Source: a virus | Direction: 5' to 3' (one strand) | IMG/VR virus record: IMGVR_UViG_3300026488_000015 | Location: 1-64,000 of that record | Length of the DNA stretch: 64,000 nt | Part shown: piece by piece, positions 40,401 through 49,310 of the stretch | How positions within the stretch are numbered: position 1 is the stretch's first letter | Layout of the letters: the number at the start of each line of letters is the position of its first letter | Notes under the pieces: model-generated | Database searches by the model: none | What the model was told of the DNA's origin: nothing | Seen by the model: the letters and a program-made list of their open reading frames with translations, nothing else | Made by a program: the position numbers and the translations under genes

Positions 40401-43400
40401 TGAAGTAAACTAACCCACCATCTTGCGACATTTCGATAGCAACATTATCGCTCTCATCTACATTATCTGTGTCGCTTTGTAATCTGATAACCAAATCACC
40501 TTTTGCTTTCACATCATATAAGAAATTATCTGTAATGATTGTTTCTGTGTAATTACCACTTGAAGTGATTGTACTTACAATATCATTAACTGTTGTAGTG
40601 CTAACAATATCACCTGATACTGCAGTAGCTCTAGTAATATTTGTAGCATTAATAGTTTCACTAATATTAACAGCATCTAATAGGTATCGGAAATCATCGT
40701 GTGCATCGTATGTTACTTCGATGTCATCATCAGGTGATGTCATACTCCAAATAAAGTTACCGTGACTATCTTCAGCAACTAATTCATTGCTTTTGTTATC
40801 TCTAAGAGTTTTCGTCCAAACTCTCCATACACCAGCAATCTTTTGTCTTACCCAAATATTGTTAGAAGCATCATTCATTGCATAAGCAACTTGTGTACCA
40901 TAAGTATCACTATTTGTGTGCATCATCGTTACAACGAATGCCCAAGCACCTAAATCATCTGGTTCATTTGTAACTGAACCTTTATCGATATTGTAAACAC
41001 TATTTCTAACGATAGCATCTAAATTACCAGTATATGTTTCGTGTCTTTTGTTCTCTTTGTAACCATCTAAATTCCACTTACTAAGAAGCTCTTCTTGTGT
41101 ACCAGAAATTGTTCTAATAGGTGTTTCATCGTTAAATTCTTTAAGACCAGAGATTAATTCGTGCTCATCAGTCGTAACCATATGAGAATCAATCTCAATA
41201 AGACCATCAACTAAATTCTGTGCTACAAATCTTTCACTAAAATCATCACCTGAATCTGTTGTTTCTTGTAATTTTGAGATTCTACCAATTTCTGCATCGT
41301 GAATATTATGTGCTCTAACTAAATCTTCAGCAGGCGTATTATCATCGTAATATGTCGTAGTCATTGTAGCTAAATCACCGATTTCAAAATCGTGTTCATT
41401 AATACTAGAAACAACATCGATACCCGTTGTTGTTAGTTCATAAATGTTACCAATCTCTAAATCGTGTACATTTAGTGCAGTGATAATATCTTTAGCAATC
41501 TCACCCTGATTAGGGTCAATATCTTCTGTATGCTGTACTGTTAATTCTCTGTAATCACCCTTTTCAACTTCATTGATATTAATTGATTTAACTAAAGAAT
41601 CACCATTAACACCTTCTTGGAAGGCTGGAGAATACATAATAATATCTTCTTTGTCGCCAACATCGATTTCAAGATTGTGTAATCTTAATGAGTTTTCAGC
41701 AGAAACATCTACATATCCGTAATACTCACGGAATTCAATAATCCAACCTTCTTCCATTGTATCAACAAAACGAACACGACGCTCATCTACTTCAATATAA
41801 TCATCATTTTCTCTAAGAATAAGACCGTTTAAGTAAACATCTAATGATTTTCTATCATTTGTATATTTTCTTTGATTGGGTACAGTAATAATCTCACCTT
41901 TCTCTACATCTTCAGGAACCTCGTAATACTCTCTCATACGACCAGTGCTCATTCCAGAGATACCATCTTCATCATATAAGATGCCGTAAGAATAAAGGTA
42001 TGCTGCATCGTGCTCAGGTCTTAATGCTGTATCATTTCTAACAAATCTGAACCACATATTATCTTGTGCAGGGTCTGTTATGATATGCTGTTGATGCTTA
42101 CCATCGTACCAAATACCGTCTGTTCCATCGCTAGAATCGAATGAGTATTGAACATCATAATAAGCACCGTTATTGTTATCATTGATATAAGGGTAAACCA
42201 TATCGTAAAGGTCTGTGTTATCAGGACCAAAGATACTTTCGTTAGTACCAATAATATCACCTTCATTTTGAGCTAAGTATGCAGTTTCTCTTGCAACATA
42301 AACAACTGAACCAGTCGTAAGTGCTGTATAAGGTCTTTCAAAAGTTTCTACATAACATTTACTGAAAGGTGATTGCTGTAAGAAAAACTCATATTCAAGA
42401 GCTTCAGGAATAACACCATCACTTGCTGGATTATCAATATCTATTGCGAATAAAGTATCTGTAACTGCGATACCTGCTTTAACTGCTCCTGGGAATTTAT
42501 CTAATGTGATTCCACCTTTAACAGTAGCATCGATGTAGTAAATGCTACCTACTTCAAATCTTTCACCGACACCAAACATTGAATCAAGTCTAGCAGGAGT
42601 GAATTCTAGTGCTCCAGCAAAAATAATGTAATGCTGTAGTCCCATATTCATATAGAATCCTACTGCGTTTCCAGTTTCTGAACCATCACTAAGTGCTTTT
42701 TCATATAAACCAGTATCTAATTCTTTGTAAACAATATCAAAGTTCACAATATCACCGATTTCAGAACTAACAACTGGAAGACTGAAGAATGTAGCAGAAG
42801 CTTTATTTCTATCTACTGAAACGATTAAGTGTTGAGCATCAACAGCAATACCAACAGAAACAGAAACTTCTGTGTATTCTAGTTGTACTTTACCTTTGTC
42901 TAATTCATCTGTGCTTAAATAGTATTGTTTACCTGGAACTAAAGTCGTATTTGTAACACGAACATAACCATCATAAACGATATAATGTCTTGAATCGTAA
43001 ATCTTGTACATACCAGCAATAACTTCTTCATTAACACCAGAGTTAAAACCTTTCTCGTATTTTCCAGTATCTACATCAAAGAAAACGAAATCAGAATCAG
43101 AAATTGTTCCCACTTTACTTGAAGCGAACTCATAAACACCATTTTCGTGATATTCGTGTCTTTGAATGTCTAAAAGAAGTACACCTGCATCGATACCTCT
43201 ACCAATTTTCATACTTTGTGGTGGAGTTAAATCATCGTATGTTTTATATACGCCTTCTACTGTATCAGAAAGATAATAATCTTGTCCTGCTACGATACCT
43301 GATAATTCGACTAAACCAGCATAAACAATGTAATGTTTACCTTCATATAATTTGTATATACCAACAACTTCAGAAGCATCATCTGTATCAGATATAGCTT

Positions 43401-44355
43401 TTGAATAGATAGCTCCGTTTTTGTAAACGATGTCACCATCAGCTAATGTTGCTACTTCTGTACTATGTACTTGAAATAATGATTTTTCAGGAATAACTCT
43501 TTCGCTAATATTAACAACGATGTAATCTGTGCTTACTGCTCTACCAATTTTGATAGCGTTAGGTGCTTCATAACCATTGTAGTCGAATTTCTTGTAATCA
43601 CCTGAAACTGAATCAGATAAAAAGTAATCTTTTCCTACTTCTAAATCGTTATTAACAACTTTAACAAGACCATCATAAACGATGTAATGCTTAGTACCGT
43701 AAGATTTATAGAAACCTACAAGTCTATTTTCATCATCTTCAGAATTCTTTGCTTTCTCGTACTTTGTACCAGTGAAGTAAACTAAATCAGAATCATCGAT
43801 GTCGCCTTTTTGATTATCAGGGAATTCATAAGAACCTTGTTCAATAACTCTGTCTTCATCAACTTCTACTAAAATATGTGTAGGTGTTAGTGCTTTACCT
43901 ATTCTGATAGCACCTGGAAAAGGTTTATCATCAGAAAAACTCATAACTCCACCTAAAGTAGTGTCGCTTAAGTATTGGAATTGACCAACATTAAAGTTTG
44001 AACCTTCAATTTCTACTGCACCAGCAAAGATTAAGTACCAAGAACCTTCGTAGTTCTTAACTACACCAAAAGGTTTGTCTTTTCTGTAAGTATTGTTTGT
44101 TTCTGTATTGAAGATTGCTTTACCGTAGATGTATTCTCCGGCAACAAGTGGATTTTCGTAACGATATACTACATCTCCATCTTCTACTGAATTAATACCA
44201 CCTTCAAGGTCGATGTCAGCTAATGGAATTGTACTATTTGTGTACTCATAGTTATCAAGTTTAGTTACTAGTTGTTTAAGTGGACGATTAGCTACTTCAG
44301 GAGTTCCTCTTTCGCTTTCGTGTATCCAGTCTATTTCATTATATAAAGTTCCCAT
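37465..44355 (-). CDS. Very large modular tail-fibre-type protein, 2296 aa
   Basis: Residues from about 60 to 620 hold repeats of a module of roughly 80-90 residues with the pattern DGDIVYKN...VVGIYKLYEGKHYIVYAGLV...YYLSDT. A middle part has beta-repeat units such as TLYVLGNTTLG and TDTTRIRGTVTLSDNGK, and two long near-copies of HLYxGxxxDLDIYHxG. The C-terminal YADVAENYFSDEVQVPGTVM and LAGVVSTDPALLMN match the end domain of many T4-type phage fibre proteins. A late promoter lies upstream. It is probably a virion fibre used for host contact. Confidence 0.85.
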   Translation of the reverse strand: MGTLYNEIDWIHESERGTPEVANRPLKQLVTKLDNYEYTNSTIPLADIDLEGGINSVEDGDVVYRYENPLVAGEYIYGKAIFNTETNNTYRKDKPFGVVKNYEGSWYLIFAGAVEIEGSNFNVGQFQYLSDTTLGGVMSFSDDKPFPGAIRIGKALTPTHILVEVDEDRVIEQGSYEFPDNQKGDIDDSDLVYFTGTKYEKAKNSEDDENRLVGFYKSYGTKHYIVYDGLVKVVNNDLEVGKDYFLSDSVSGDYKKFDYNGYEAPNAIKIGRAVSTDYIVVNISERVIPEKSLFQVHSTEVATLADGDIVYKNGAIYSKAISDTDDASEVVGIYKLYEGKHYIVYAGLVELSGIVAGQDYYLSDTVEGVYKTYDDLTPPQSMKIGRGIDAGVLLLDIQRHEYHENGVYEFASSKVGTISDSDFVFFDVDTGKYEKGFNSGVNEEVIAGMYKIYDSRHYIVYDGYVRVTNTTLVPGKQYYLSTDELDKGKVQLEYTEVSVSVGIAVDAQHLIVSVDRNKASATFFSLPVVSSEIGDIVNFDIVYKELDTGLYEKALSDGSETGNAVGFYMNMGLQHYIIFAGALEFTPARLDSMFGVGERFEVGSIYYIDATVKGGITLDKFPGAVKAGIAVTDTLFAIDIDNPASDGVIPEALEYEFFLQQSPFSKCYVETFERPYTALTTGSVVYVARETAYLAQNEGDIIGTNESIFGPDNTDLYDMVYPYINDNNNGAYYDVQYSFDSSDGTDGIWYDGKHQQHIITDPAQDNMWFRFVRNDTALRPEHDAAYLYSYGILYDEDGISGMSTGRMREYYEVPEDVEKGEIITVPNQRKYTNDRKSLDVYLNGLILRENDDYIEVDERRVRFVDTMEEGWIIEFREYYGYVDVSAENSLRLHNLEIDVGDKEDIIMYSPAFQEGVNGDSLVKSININEVEKGDYRELTVQHTEDIDPNQGEIAKDIITALNVHDLEIGNIYELTTTGIDVVSSINEHDFEIGDLATMTTTYYDDNTPAEDLVRAHNIHDAEIGRISKLQETTDSGDDFSERFVAQNLVDGLIEIDSHMVTTDEHELISGLKEFNDETPIRTISGTQEELLSKWNLDGYKENKRHETYTGNLDAIVRNSVYNIDKGSVTNEPDDLGAWAFVVTMMHTNSDTYGTQVAYAMNDASNNIWVRQKIAGVWRVWTKTLRDNKSNELVAEDSHGNFIWSMTSPDDDIEVTYDAHDDFRYLLDAVNISETINATNITRATAVSGDIVSTTTVNDIVSTITSSGNYTETIITDNFLYDVKAKGDLVIRLQSDTDNVDESDNVAIEMSQDGGLVYFKQGIDGNNTSYIDVQDGSTEGTLEFRSTLDSSNYNSGSLAIKGGVGIARRLNVGGDVDFAKTLDVTGATRLLSTLAVTGATTLNNTLYVLGNTTLGNAVTDTTRIRGTVTLSDNGKLTRVEGTLDVDEATKLKSSLYVLGTTTLGDSSADITRIRGTVTLSDTGRATVINGSLDVAQSVSFGSNLTVTGNGTFNGNNILGNSTSDTLTINATTTVTADMRFTDNDHLYFGSGKDLDIYHDGSNSFIEDQGTGSMYIRSTSGDLYLRTSTTENAIWCDQNEGVHLYYNGSQRFETTSTGATVNGKMTISDVSASASPSLYISHKVDVSDSYGIVLEMDGEGKGVSGSDVLMDLRANTSASLTTSANTRFRVYGDGALDTKGDINITKNRPWITLDSSSEGTIEQSAGITLGESAGASISMTYTGDGYGHIGMGSLSTTTGIPAYEAMRIFYTNNNTDFLSILDASSTTVAGARFRGGVAIAKKLYVGTSVYAPIYYDSDITGYYGNFAGTSRMNHINLTSLLVYNDTTLGDSTGDALTIKATTTVQADMRFDDNKHLYLGNSSDLDIYHSGSHSYIEEQGTGNLYIQSTGGDLILRNSSSENAIWCDQNAGVHLYNNGVEKLATNSSGVTVEGTVQFNSSGEGIYWSSVTDTASIKFITTTDSASNNRLEFRTGDNGNENFAWVTKSGSSADITRMSLNSGSLYVQSNLSVSGNTTLGNATTDTTRIRGVVTLSDNGKNTKIEGTLQVDEYATFSNRVKAVTYARHNHHTGHLEGSYNNVGGNSLKSNPIYTIGSSYNPSDASLGNMYGIGFTDASASFIGSQTGAGWGMYVASDGDARIFLNGSNGKAYLTATSARYADVAENYFSDEVQVPGTVMGIGGDNEITMYEEGMKLAGVVSTDPALLMNNTDEIAENELYLAIALKGKIPCFVTEAKKGQYLLAGKDGKGYGVDDYDFNESKRLIGICLEDSIDGTVTVKV
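38521..39770. repeat. Duplicated module within the fibre gene
   Basis: Two stretches, near 38530-38790 and 39500-39760, encode almost the same residues, with DLDIYHxGSxSxIExQGTG and ENAIWCDQNxGVHLY in both. They show internal duplication within the fibre gene. Borders are approximate. Confidence 0.7.
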
Positions 44356-44382
44356 ATTAGTCCTACATTGTGAATTTATATG

Positions 44383-44390
44383 TATTTATA
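44383..44390 (-). promoter_or_regulatory. Late promoter -10 (TATAAATA) of large fibre gene
   Basis: A perfect TATAAATA on the minus strand 28 nt upstream of the 2296-residue fibre gene. Confidence 0.7.
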
Positions 44391-44412
44391 TAATGAATAC
44401 CTCTCTGTAATA

Positions 44413-47400
44413 TTATACAGTAAAGTGTCTTAAATCTAACTGAATGGCTCCAGTTCTTTTTAAGAAAGATTGCCCTATTTGAACGATGTTATCAAATTTA
44501 TCAGTCTCCCTAACAAAAACGATTTCATCTGTGAAAGCAACATCATTGTGGTAAGTATATAAATCTGTATCAATTTTATTAGGTTGGTAGTAAATACATT
44601 TAGTTTCTCCACCAGTAACAGTAAAACTGTTTGGAAGTACTGGTTCAGCACCATAATATCCGATTGTGATAACATCATCTTCATTTATATAAACTGAATT
44701 TACGCTAATCATTTCTGCAGGTACTATATCTGTATTTCTTGTGTACAAATCAAAAACTCTGAACTCATTTTTTCTGAATTGCTTAATGTGTAAATCTCTA
44801 CCATTAGCATAGATGAAATATTCACCTGATTCTGAAATAGTAATAGCTGTATAATCTACAATTCTATCAGTCGAAAGCACATCGTTAGATAACTTCCCTA
44901 GAGAATCAATAGTTGTATCAGTTATATTGTCTAAATCACTCACATCGTAAGCTTTGACCTCTGCGTTGATACTTCCTACATATAAAGTACCATTATAAGC
45001 TAATGTAGTACCAAAATCTTTACTAACTTCTACACCATCAATATATCTTAATGTATTCAAACCTGAAGTGCTCTCATTCCATTGTTCATTTTCTCTTTGA
45101 AAAATTACAACTCTACCTATATTATTAAGAATAGTTCCATTATCATCACCGTTATATCCTGGGATACCAACTGCTACTTTGTCGTTTCCAAGAATTTTAA
45201 CACTCATACCAATACCATCCCAAGGTAGAATACTTTCATCAGCATTACCAAATAGGTATTTGTCTGTAAGTTGAGATTTAACTTCCTTATCTAGTATTTC
45301 TGCCCATAAAACAAATTCAGTACCATCGAACTCGAATGTACTGATGCTGTTATAGTTTGGTGTATAAGTACCACCTTGTCCTACTACAATTAGTTGCCCA
45401 TTGTCTGAAATTGTAACACTTGTACCAAATTTCTCATAAGCAGAATCCGATTTAGGTGAAACTAGTGTATCAATAAGAGTCCAAGTTTTCTTTGTCTCAT
45501 CAAAATCAAATACGAAAGCAACACCACGACCTATACCGAATGATGTATCTGCTCCGTTTGGTGCTGTGATAACGATTCTCTTAATATCTTTTGCTCTAGC
45601 AATACTATACCCGAACCAGTTACCTTGTGCTCCCGGGTTTTGAATCTCTTTGTCTAATATATAGAATGGTGCTTCTTCAAAATCAATACTTGCAAGTACT
45701 TTGTCTTCTGGATTAGCATATACAGAACCTACAGTTTTTACGATAGGCGAACGATAATCGAAATCATTTGAATCAACAGCAAAATGTTTTAAGTAATTTA
45801 CCGAATTGTGGTCACGCTTGATTTTAAGATTCAAGTGCTCAGTATCTTCATCTTGTACTTGTGGAAATTTAGCTAATGAACTCATAAACATATTACTATA
45901 TTTCTTAGCATTTGTAGCAGTAACATCTGAATAGCTAAACATTTTTCTGTCTTGTACTAGTGTACTACCTTGTTTATAATCTAAGATTCCATTATACATA
46001 ATATCATAAATGTAACCTTTTTCTGTGTCTAAAATGAAACCGTTTCTATTTTCTTGTACTGTAAGACCAGTAACTTCAGTCCAAGTAAAACCATAATCAT
46101 TACTCTTAATAACCTTAAGGCCTGCTGAATAAATGTAGTTAAAAACAATAAATTGTTTATGTCCTTCTACGGTATGAGAAGCATTTTCTTTTCTGTTGAT
46201 ATTGTTTACTTCGATTGTAACACTATCTTTGTACCAATTATGTACTGGTTTCTTTGTTTCATTTGTAGAATTAACAAAAACCCAAAAACCACCACCAGGT
46301 ACGATTACTGTGTTATCTGTATCTCTATAAGTACCATCATATAAATTTGTACTGTTGTCAAGTGTATCAGCACCTAAGAAAGTTCTATGAATACCCATAA
46401 ATTCTAGCACACTTAATTCTGTATTACTTAAAAGCACATCGTAATTTGAATTGTTAGTAATTATATATTTTTGATTATCACTTGATAATTCTACTGTGCA
46501 TTCTTTAGATAAGTTAGTACCCGTTGGGAATAATGTAACATCTCCAAATACTTCATTAACGAATAGTGTTCCGTTAGCAGGTCTGATACTATTAGTTATT
46601 ACTAAGAAATTATAAACTCTAGGAGGTAAAGAAAAACTAGGGACATCATTAGTGCTTGTTGGTACTGTATAGATTTTATTGAAAGTACCAGTATCAACGA
46701 TGCTATAAATTTCAAAATTTACTCCATTATCATCTGTTAAATAAGCTTTCTGGTTACCTTGTAATTTTCCAGGTAAATCTAGTAAAGATAATCTACCACT
46801 AATATTGAATGAGAATGATGGTGCACCAAGATAAAATTCGTGACCTTCTGCAATTGGGTCGAATCTCGATACTGTAACATCATAAATCGTACAATCTTTA
46901 TTTGCACTATATCCTCTAAGGTCATTGTCTTCGATTTTCTTAGCTAAGTATTCTGTTGGATTGCTTAATTTTGGAGAATACATTCTAAAATCTGTAATAT
47001 CTCTATCATCGATAGTCCTAGATTTCTGAACTAAATCAGAATAATCGTGATATCCTAATGGTTGATTTTTTTTATCTGCTTCGTTATTGAAAGCAGTAAC
47101 TGTACCACCCCATAATCCCCAAGCGTCTAAAGGTGTTTCTGAACCACTTCTTTGGTACCATTCACCTGAAACTGATTTTTTAGAACCTTTGTTATTGAAA
47201 TTAACATCATAAAGTGCATTATTTCTTCTTTGTACTTCAAAAAGAGTTATGTAATTTTCATTTGCTTTTTGTACGAGTCCTTTATCTGTAGCGTGTGGAG
47301 TGTATCCAAACTCAGCTACAAAATCTGAACCTGAAGCGAATCTTGTTTCAACGATAAATTTGTATTGCGTTTGAATCACTTCATCTTGCTCAACACGGAT

Positions 47401-48102
47401 ATTATTTGTACCAGTATAGAATGCAACTCTATCTTCATCGCTCATATCAGCATATACGATAGCAGGAGTATTCATATCCCCATTCATATATACATTACCA
47501 TCACCTTTAGTAATATTAACATCATTTACCTTAATAAGAACTAAATCTTGAAAAGTAGCTTCAGGTAATTCAATAATATCTCCAGCGGCAACGATATTTT
47601 CTAATAAATCACCAATCTGTACATCACGCATAATAGTATAGATTTTACCCGATTCAGGTGCTGTGTCATTTGTTTTTAGGACTAAATAGTTACCTGCAGT
47701 GTGAGGACCATCAAGGTTATCAAGTCTTGATACTATATCGATTTCAATATCGCTAACCATTTCTAAAGGACGACTCAATTCGATTTTATCTCCAGCGGCA
47801 CAAAAACATTGTACACCATTGTAGTTGAAACTGAAATCTTTTTTGATTCCAATAGTGTCTTTTACTGTAAAATCTAGTAAATCTGCGATAAGAATTTCAT
47901 CGATAAAACCAGTATGAGTCATTTTCTCTTTGAAAAGCTCTCTACGAAAATTGAACTCGTTAGAATCTATGAAAGAATGTTTTAGGTTGATGTCGTATAA
48001 AGGTCTATTTGTAATATACTCTTCTGAATTTTCGCCATTTGCTATCCATCGTGGTTCTGCATTGTTTGTATTAATATCTGTTGCGTTTTCTTTAGTGAAC
48101 AT
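44413..48102 (-). CDS. Large virion protein with beta-propeller-like part, 1229 aa
   Basis: A large, Asn-, Thr- and Asp-rich protein of fibre type. The part at about 830-1010 has FG-GAP-like or propeller-like repeats (WFGYSIARAKDIKRIVITAP, FGTSVTISDNGQLIVVGQGG, GMSVKILGNDKVAVGIPG), which may form a propeller involved in surface contact. A TATAAATA lies upstream. Probably a tail-tip or fibre protein; the T4 counterpart is unclear. Confidence 0.75.
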   Translation of the reverse strand: MFTKENATDINTNNAEPRWIANGENSEEYITNRPLYDINLKHSFIDSNEFNFRRELFKEKMTHTGFIDEILIADLLDFTVKDTIGIKKDFSFNYNGVQCFCAAGDKIELSRPLEMVSDIEIDIVSRLDNLDGPHTAGNYLVLKTNDTAPESGKIYTIMRDVQIGDLLENIVAAGDIIELPEATFQDLVLIKVNDVNITKGDGNVYMNGDMNTPAIVYADMSDEDRVAFYTGTNNIRVEQDEVIQTQYKFIVETRFASGSDFVAEFGYTPHATDKGLVQKANENYITLFEVQRRNNALYDVNFNNKGSKKSVSGEWYQRSGSETPLDAWGLWGGTVTAFNNEADKKNQPLGYHDYSDLVQKSRTIDDRDITDFRMYSPKLSNPTEYLAKKIEDNDLRGYSANKDCTIYDVTVSRFDPIAEGHEFYLGAPSFSFNISGRLSLLDLPGKLQGNQKAYLTDDNGVNFEIYSIVDTGTFNKIYTVPTSTNDVPSFSLPPRVYNFLVITNSIRPANGTLFVNEVFGDVTLFPTGTNLSKECTVELSSDNQKYIITNNSNYDVLLSNTELSVLEFMGIHRTFLGADTLDNSTNLYDGTYRDTDNTVIVPGGGFWVFVNSTNETKKPVHNWYKDSVTIEVNNINRKENASHTVEGHKQFIVFNYIYSAGLKVIKSNDYGFTWTEVTGLTVQENRNGFILDTEKGYIYDIMYNGILDYKQGSTLVQDRKMFSYSDVTATNAKKYSNMFMSSLAKFPQVQDEDTEHLNLKIKRDHNSVNYLKHFAVDSNDFDYRSPIVKTVGSVYANPEDKVLASIDFEEAPFYILDKEIQNPGAQGNWFGYSIARAKDIKRIVITAPNGADTSFGIGRGVAFVFDFDETKKTWTLIDTLVSPKSDSAYEKFGTSVTISDNGQLIVVGQGGTYTPNYNSISTFEFDGTEFVLWAEILDKEVKSQLTDKYLFGNADESILPWDGIGMSVKILGNDKVAVGIPGYNGDDNGTILNNIGRVVIFQRENEQWNESTSGLNTLRYIDGVEVSKDFGTTLAYNGTLYVGSINAEVKAYDVSDLDNITDTTIDSLGKLSNDVLSTDRIVDYTAITISESGEYFIYANGRDLHIKQFRKNEFRVFDLYTRNTDIVPAEMISVNSVYINEDDVITIGYYGAEPVLPNSFTVTGGETKCIYYQPNKIDTDLYTYHNDVAFTDEIVFVRETDKFDNIVQIGQSFLKRTGAIQLDLRHFTV

Positions 48103-48131
48103 TTATGATATCCTCTTTATGAATTTACTAT

Positions 48132-48139
48132 TATTTATA
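48132..48139 (-). promoter_or_regulatory. Late promoter -10 (TATAAATA)
   Basis: A perfect TATAAATA on the minus strand 30 nt before the 1229-residue virion gene. Confidence 0.7.
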
Positions 48140-48150
48140 AAGAGAATGAG

Positions 48151-48181
48151 GTTAGAAAGGAGTTAGAAAGGAGTTAGAAAG
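48151..48181. repeat. 11-bp tandem repeat, 2.8 copies
   Basis: Units of GTTAGAAAGGA are repeated head to tail across the stop codon of the 366-residue gene. Probably slippage; no function is evident. Confidence 0.85.
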
Positions 48182-49274
48182 TTATTACCCAAGTGATAAC
48201 ATATTCAAGTGAGTTATCTTTTGTTCTAGCGGGAAAAGTTTTCATACTAAATATTTGGTCATCACAATAAAGTGCTGCTTCTGTGTATGCAACAACACCA
48301 CCACCTTCATCGTTACCTTGAGTCTGTGGTATAGTAACTTTATAAGTCACTTTATTATTTTCAGCAATAACATTGATATTTACACCTGAAGATATAGGTG
48401 CTACCGGTAAACCGATAAATGATTGGATACCTTCAATTTTATGCGATTTAGTCGTACCGTCTGCTGCTAGTATAATCGTTTCGTGTATTGTAGGGTGTGT
48501 CATAAGCGTATTATCAGTACTATCAAAATCTACTACGAAAGTATGCCCCAATGTAACATCTGTATAAGGCTCTAAAGTATTATACTGAATATCGTATAAT
48601 CCACCATCTTTAGGTATAATTGTATTACCTAATTTAGTAAACTCTTTTATATCACCTGAAGCCAAAGTAACGACATATACCACATTATTTTCTAATGTTA
48701 CTGGATAATTGTTGGCATTTGTTAAAATACTCACGCCATCAAATAAGAAACCTAAATCTCTGATAACATCGACAAACTTTTTACTTTGTTCTATTGTTTC
48801 GTACCCATTTGAGTTGATAACATAAGTCCCACCTGCTACTATCTCAGCACTTTCAATTTTCTTGAATTCCTTAACCTTACCATCTAGCATAATGAGACTA
48901 TAAGAAATAGTATGCTTAAGAACTACTGAAGCAGCAGTAGGATTTGTTAGGGTATCAGTACCATCAAAAGTAAGACCTAAATCTGTTACATTTTTAATAT
49001 CTTGGTGCGATTCAGAAAAAAGATTTGTTCTTGTATTTTCAAAATCTTTAGGGTCAAGGATAGAGCTCTTCCAACCCATATCACCTAAGATGAATCTGTT
49101 AATAGGTGAAGTAGTATTCACTTTACCTGACATATTTCTAGCCATTGCTGTTCTAGCACTAACCATAATCTTATTTTTCTCTTCATAGGTATCTATGATG
49201 ACACCATCTTTAAGAGTATCTACCTTAAATAGACCTTCTATCACTTTTCCATATTCTTCAATTGCTGTTTTCAT
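48174..49274 (-). CDS. Virion protein with internal repeats, 366 aa
   Basis: After a helical N-terminal part, three related beta-rich units follow (LGLTFDGTDTLTNPTAASVV, LGFLFDGVSILTNANNYPVT, HTFVVDFDSTDNTLMTHPTI), each followed by a KEFKKI-like stretch. It lies between baseplate genes and the large fibre genes, where T4 has baseplate and short fibre genes. Probably structural; no direct counterpart recognised. Confidence 0.7.
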   Translation of the reverse strand: MKTAIEEYGKVIEGLFKVDTLKDGVIIDTYEEKNKIMVSARTAMARNMSGKVNTTSPINRFILGDMGWKSSILDPKDFENTRTNLFSESHQDIKNVTDLGLTFDGTDTLTNPTAASVVLKHTISYSLIMLDGKVKEFKKIESAEIVAGGTYVINSNGYETIEQSKKFVDVIRDLGFLFDGVSILTNANNYPVTLENNVVYVVTLASGDIKEFTKLGNTIIPKDGGLYDIQYNTLEPYTDVTLGHTFVVDFDSTDNTLMTHPTIHETIILAADGTTKSHKIEGIQSFIGLPVAPISSGVNINVIAENNKVTYKVTIPQTQGNDEGGGVVAYTEAALYCDDQIFSMKTFPARTKDNSLEYVITWVITF

Positions 49275-49302
49275 TGATTAATCCCTTATAGTATTTCTTA
49301 TT

Positions 49303-49310
49303 ATTTATCT
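49303..49310 (-). promoter_or_regulatory. Possible late promoter -10 variant (GATAAATA)
   Basis: A one-base variant of TATAAATA on the minus strand, 29 nt before the 366-residue gene, in the position where other late genes have the exact sequence. Confidence 0.4.
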
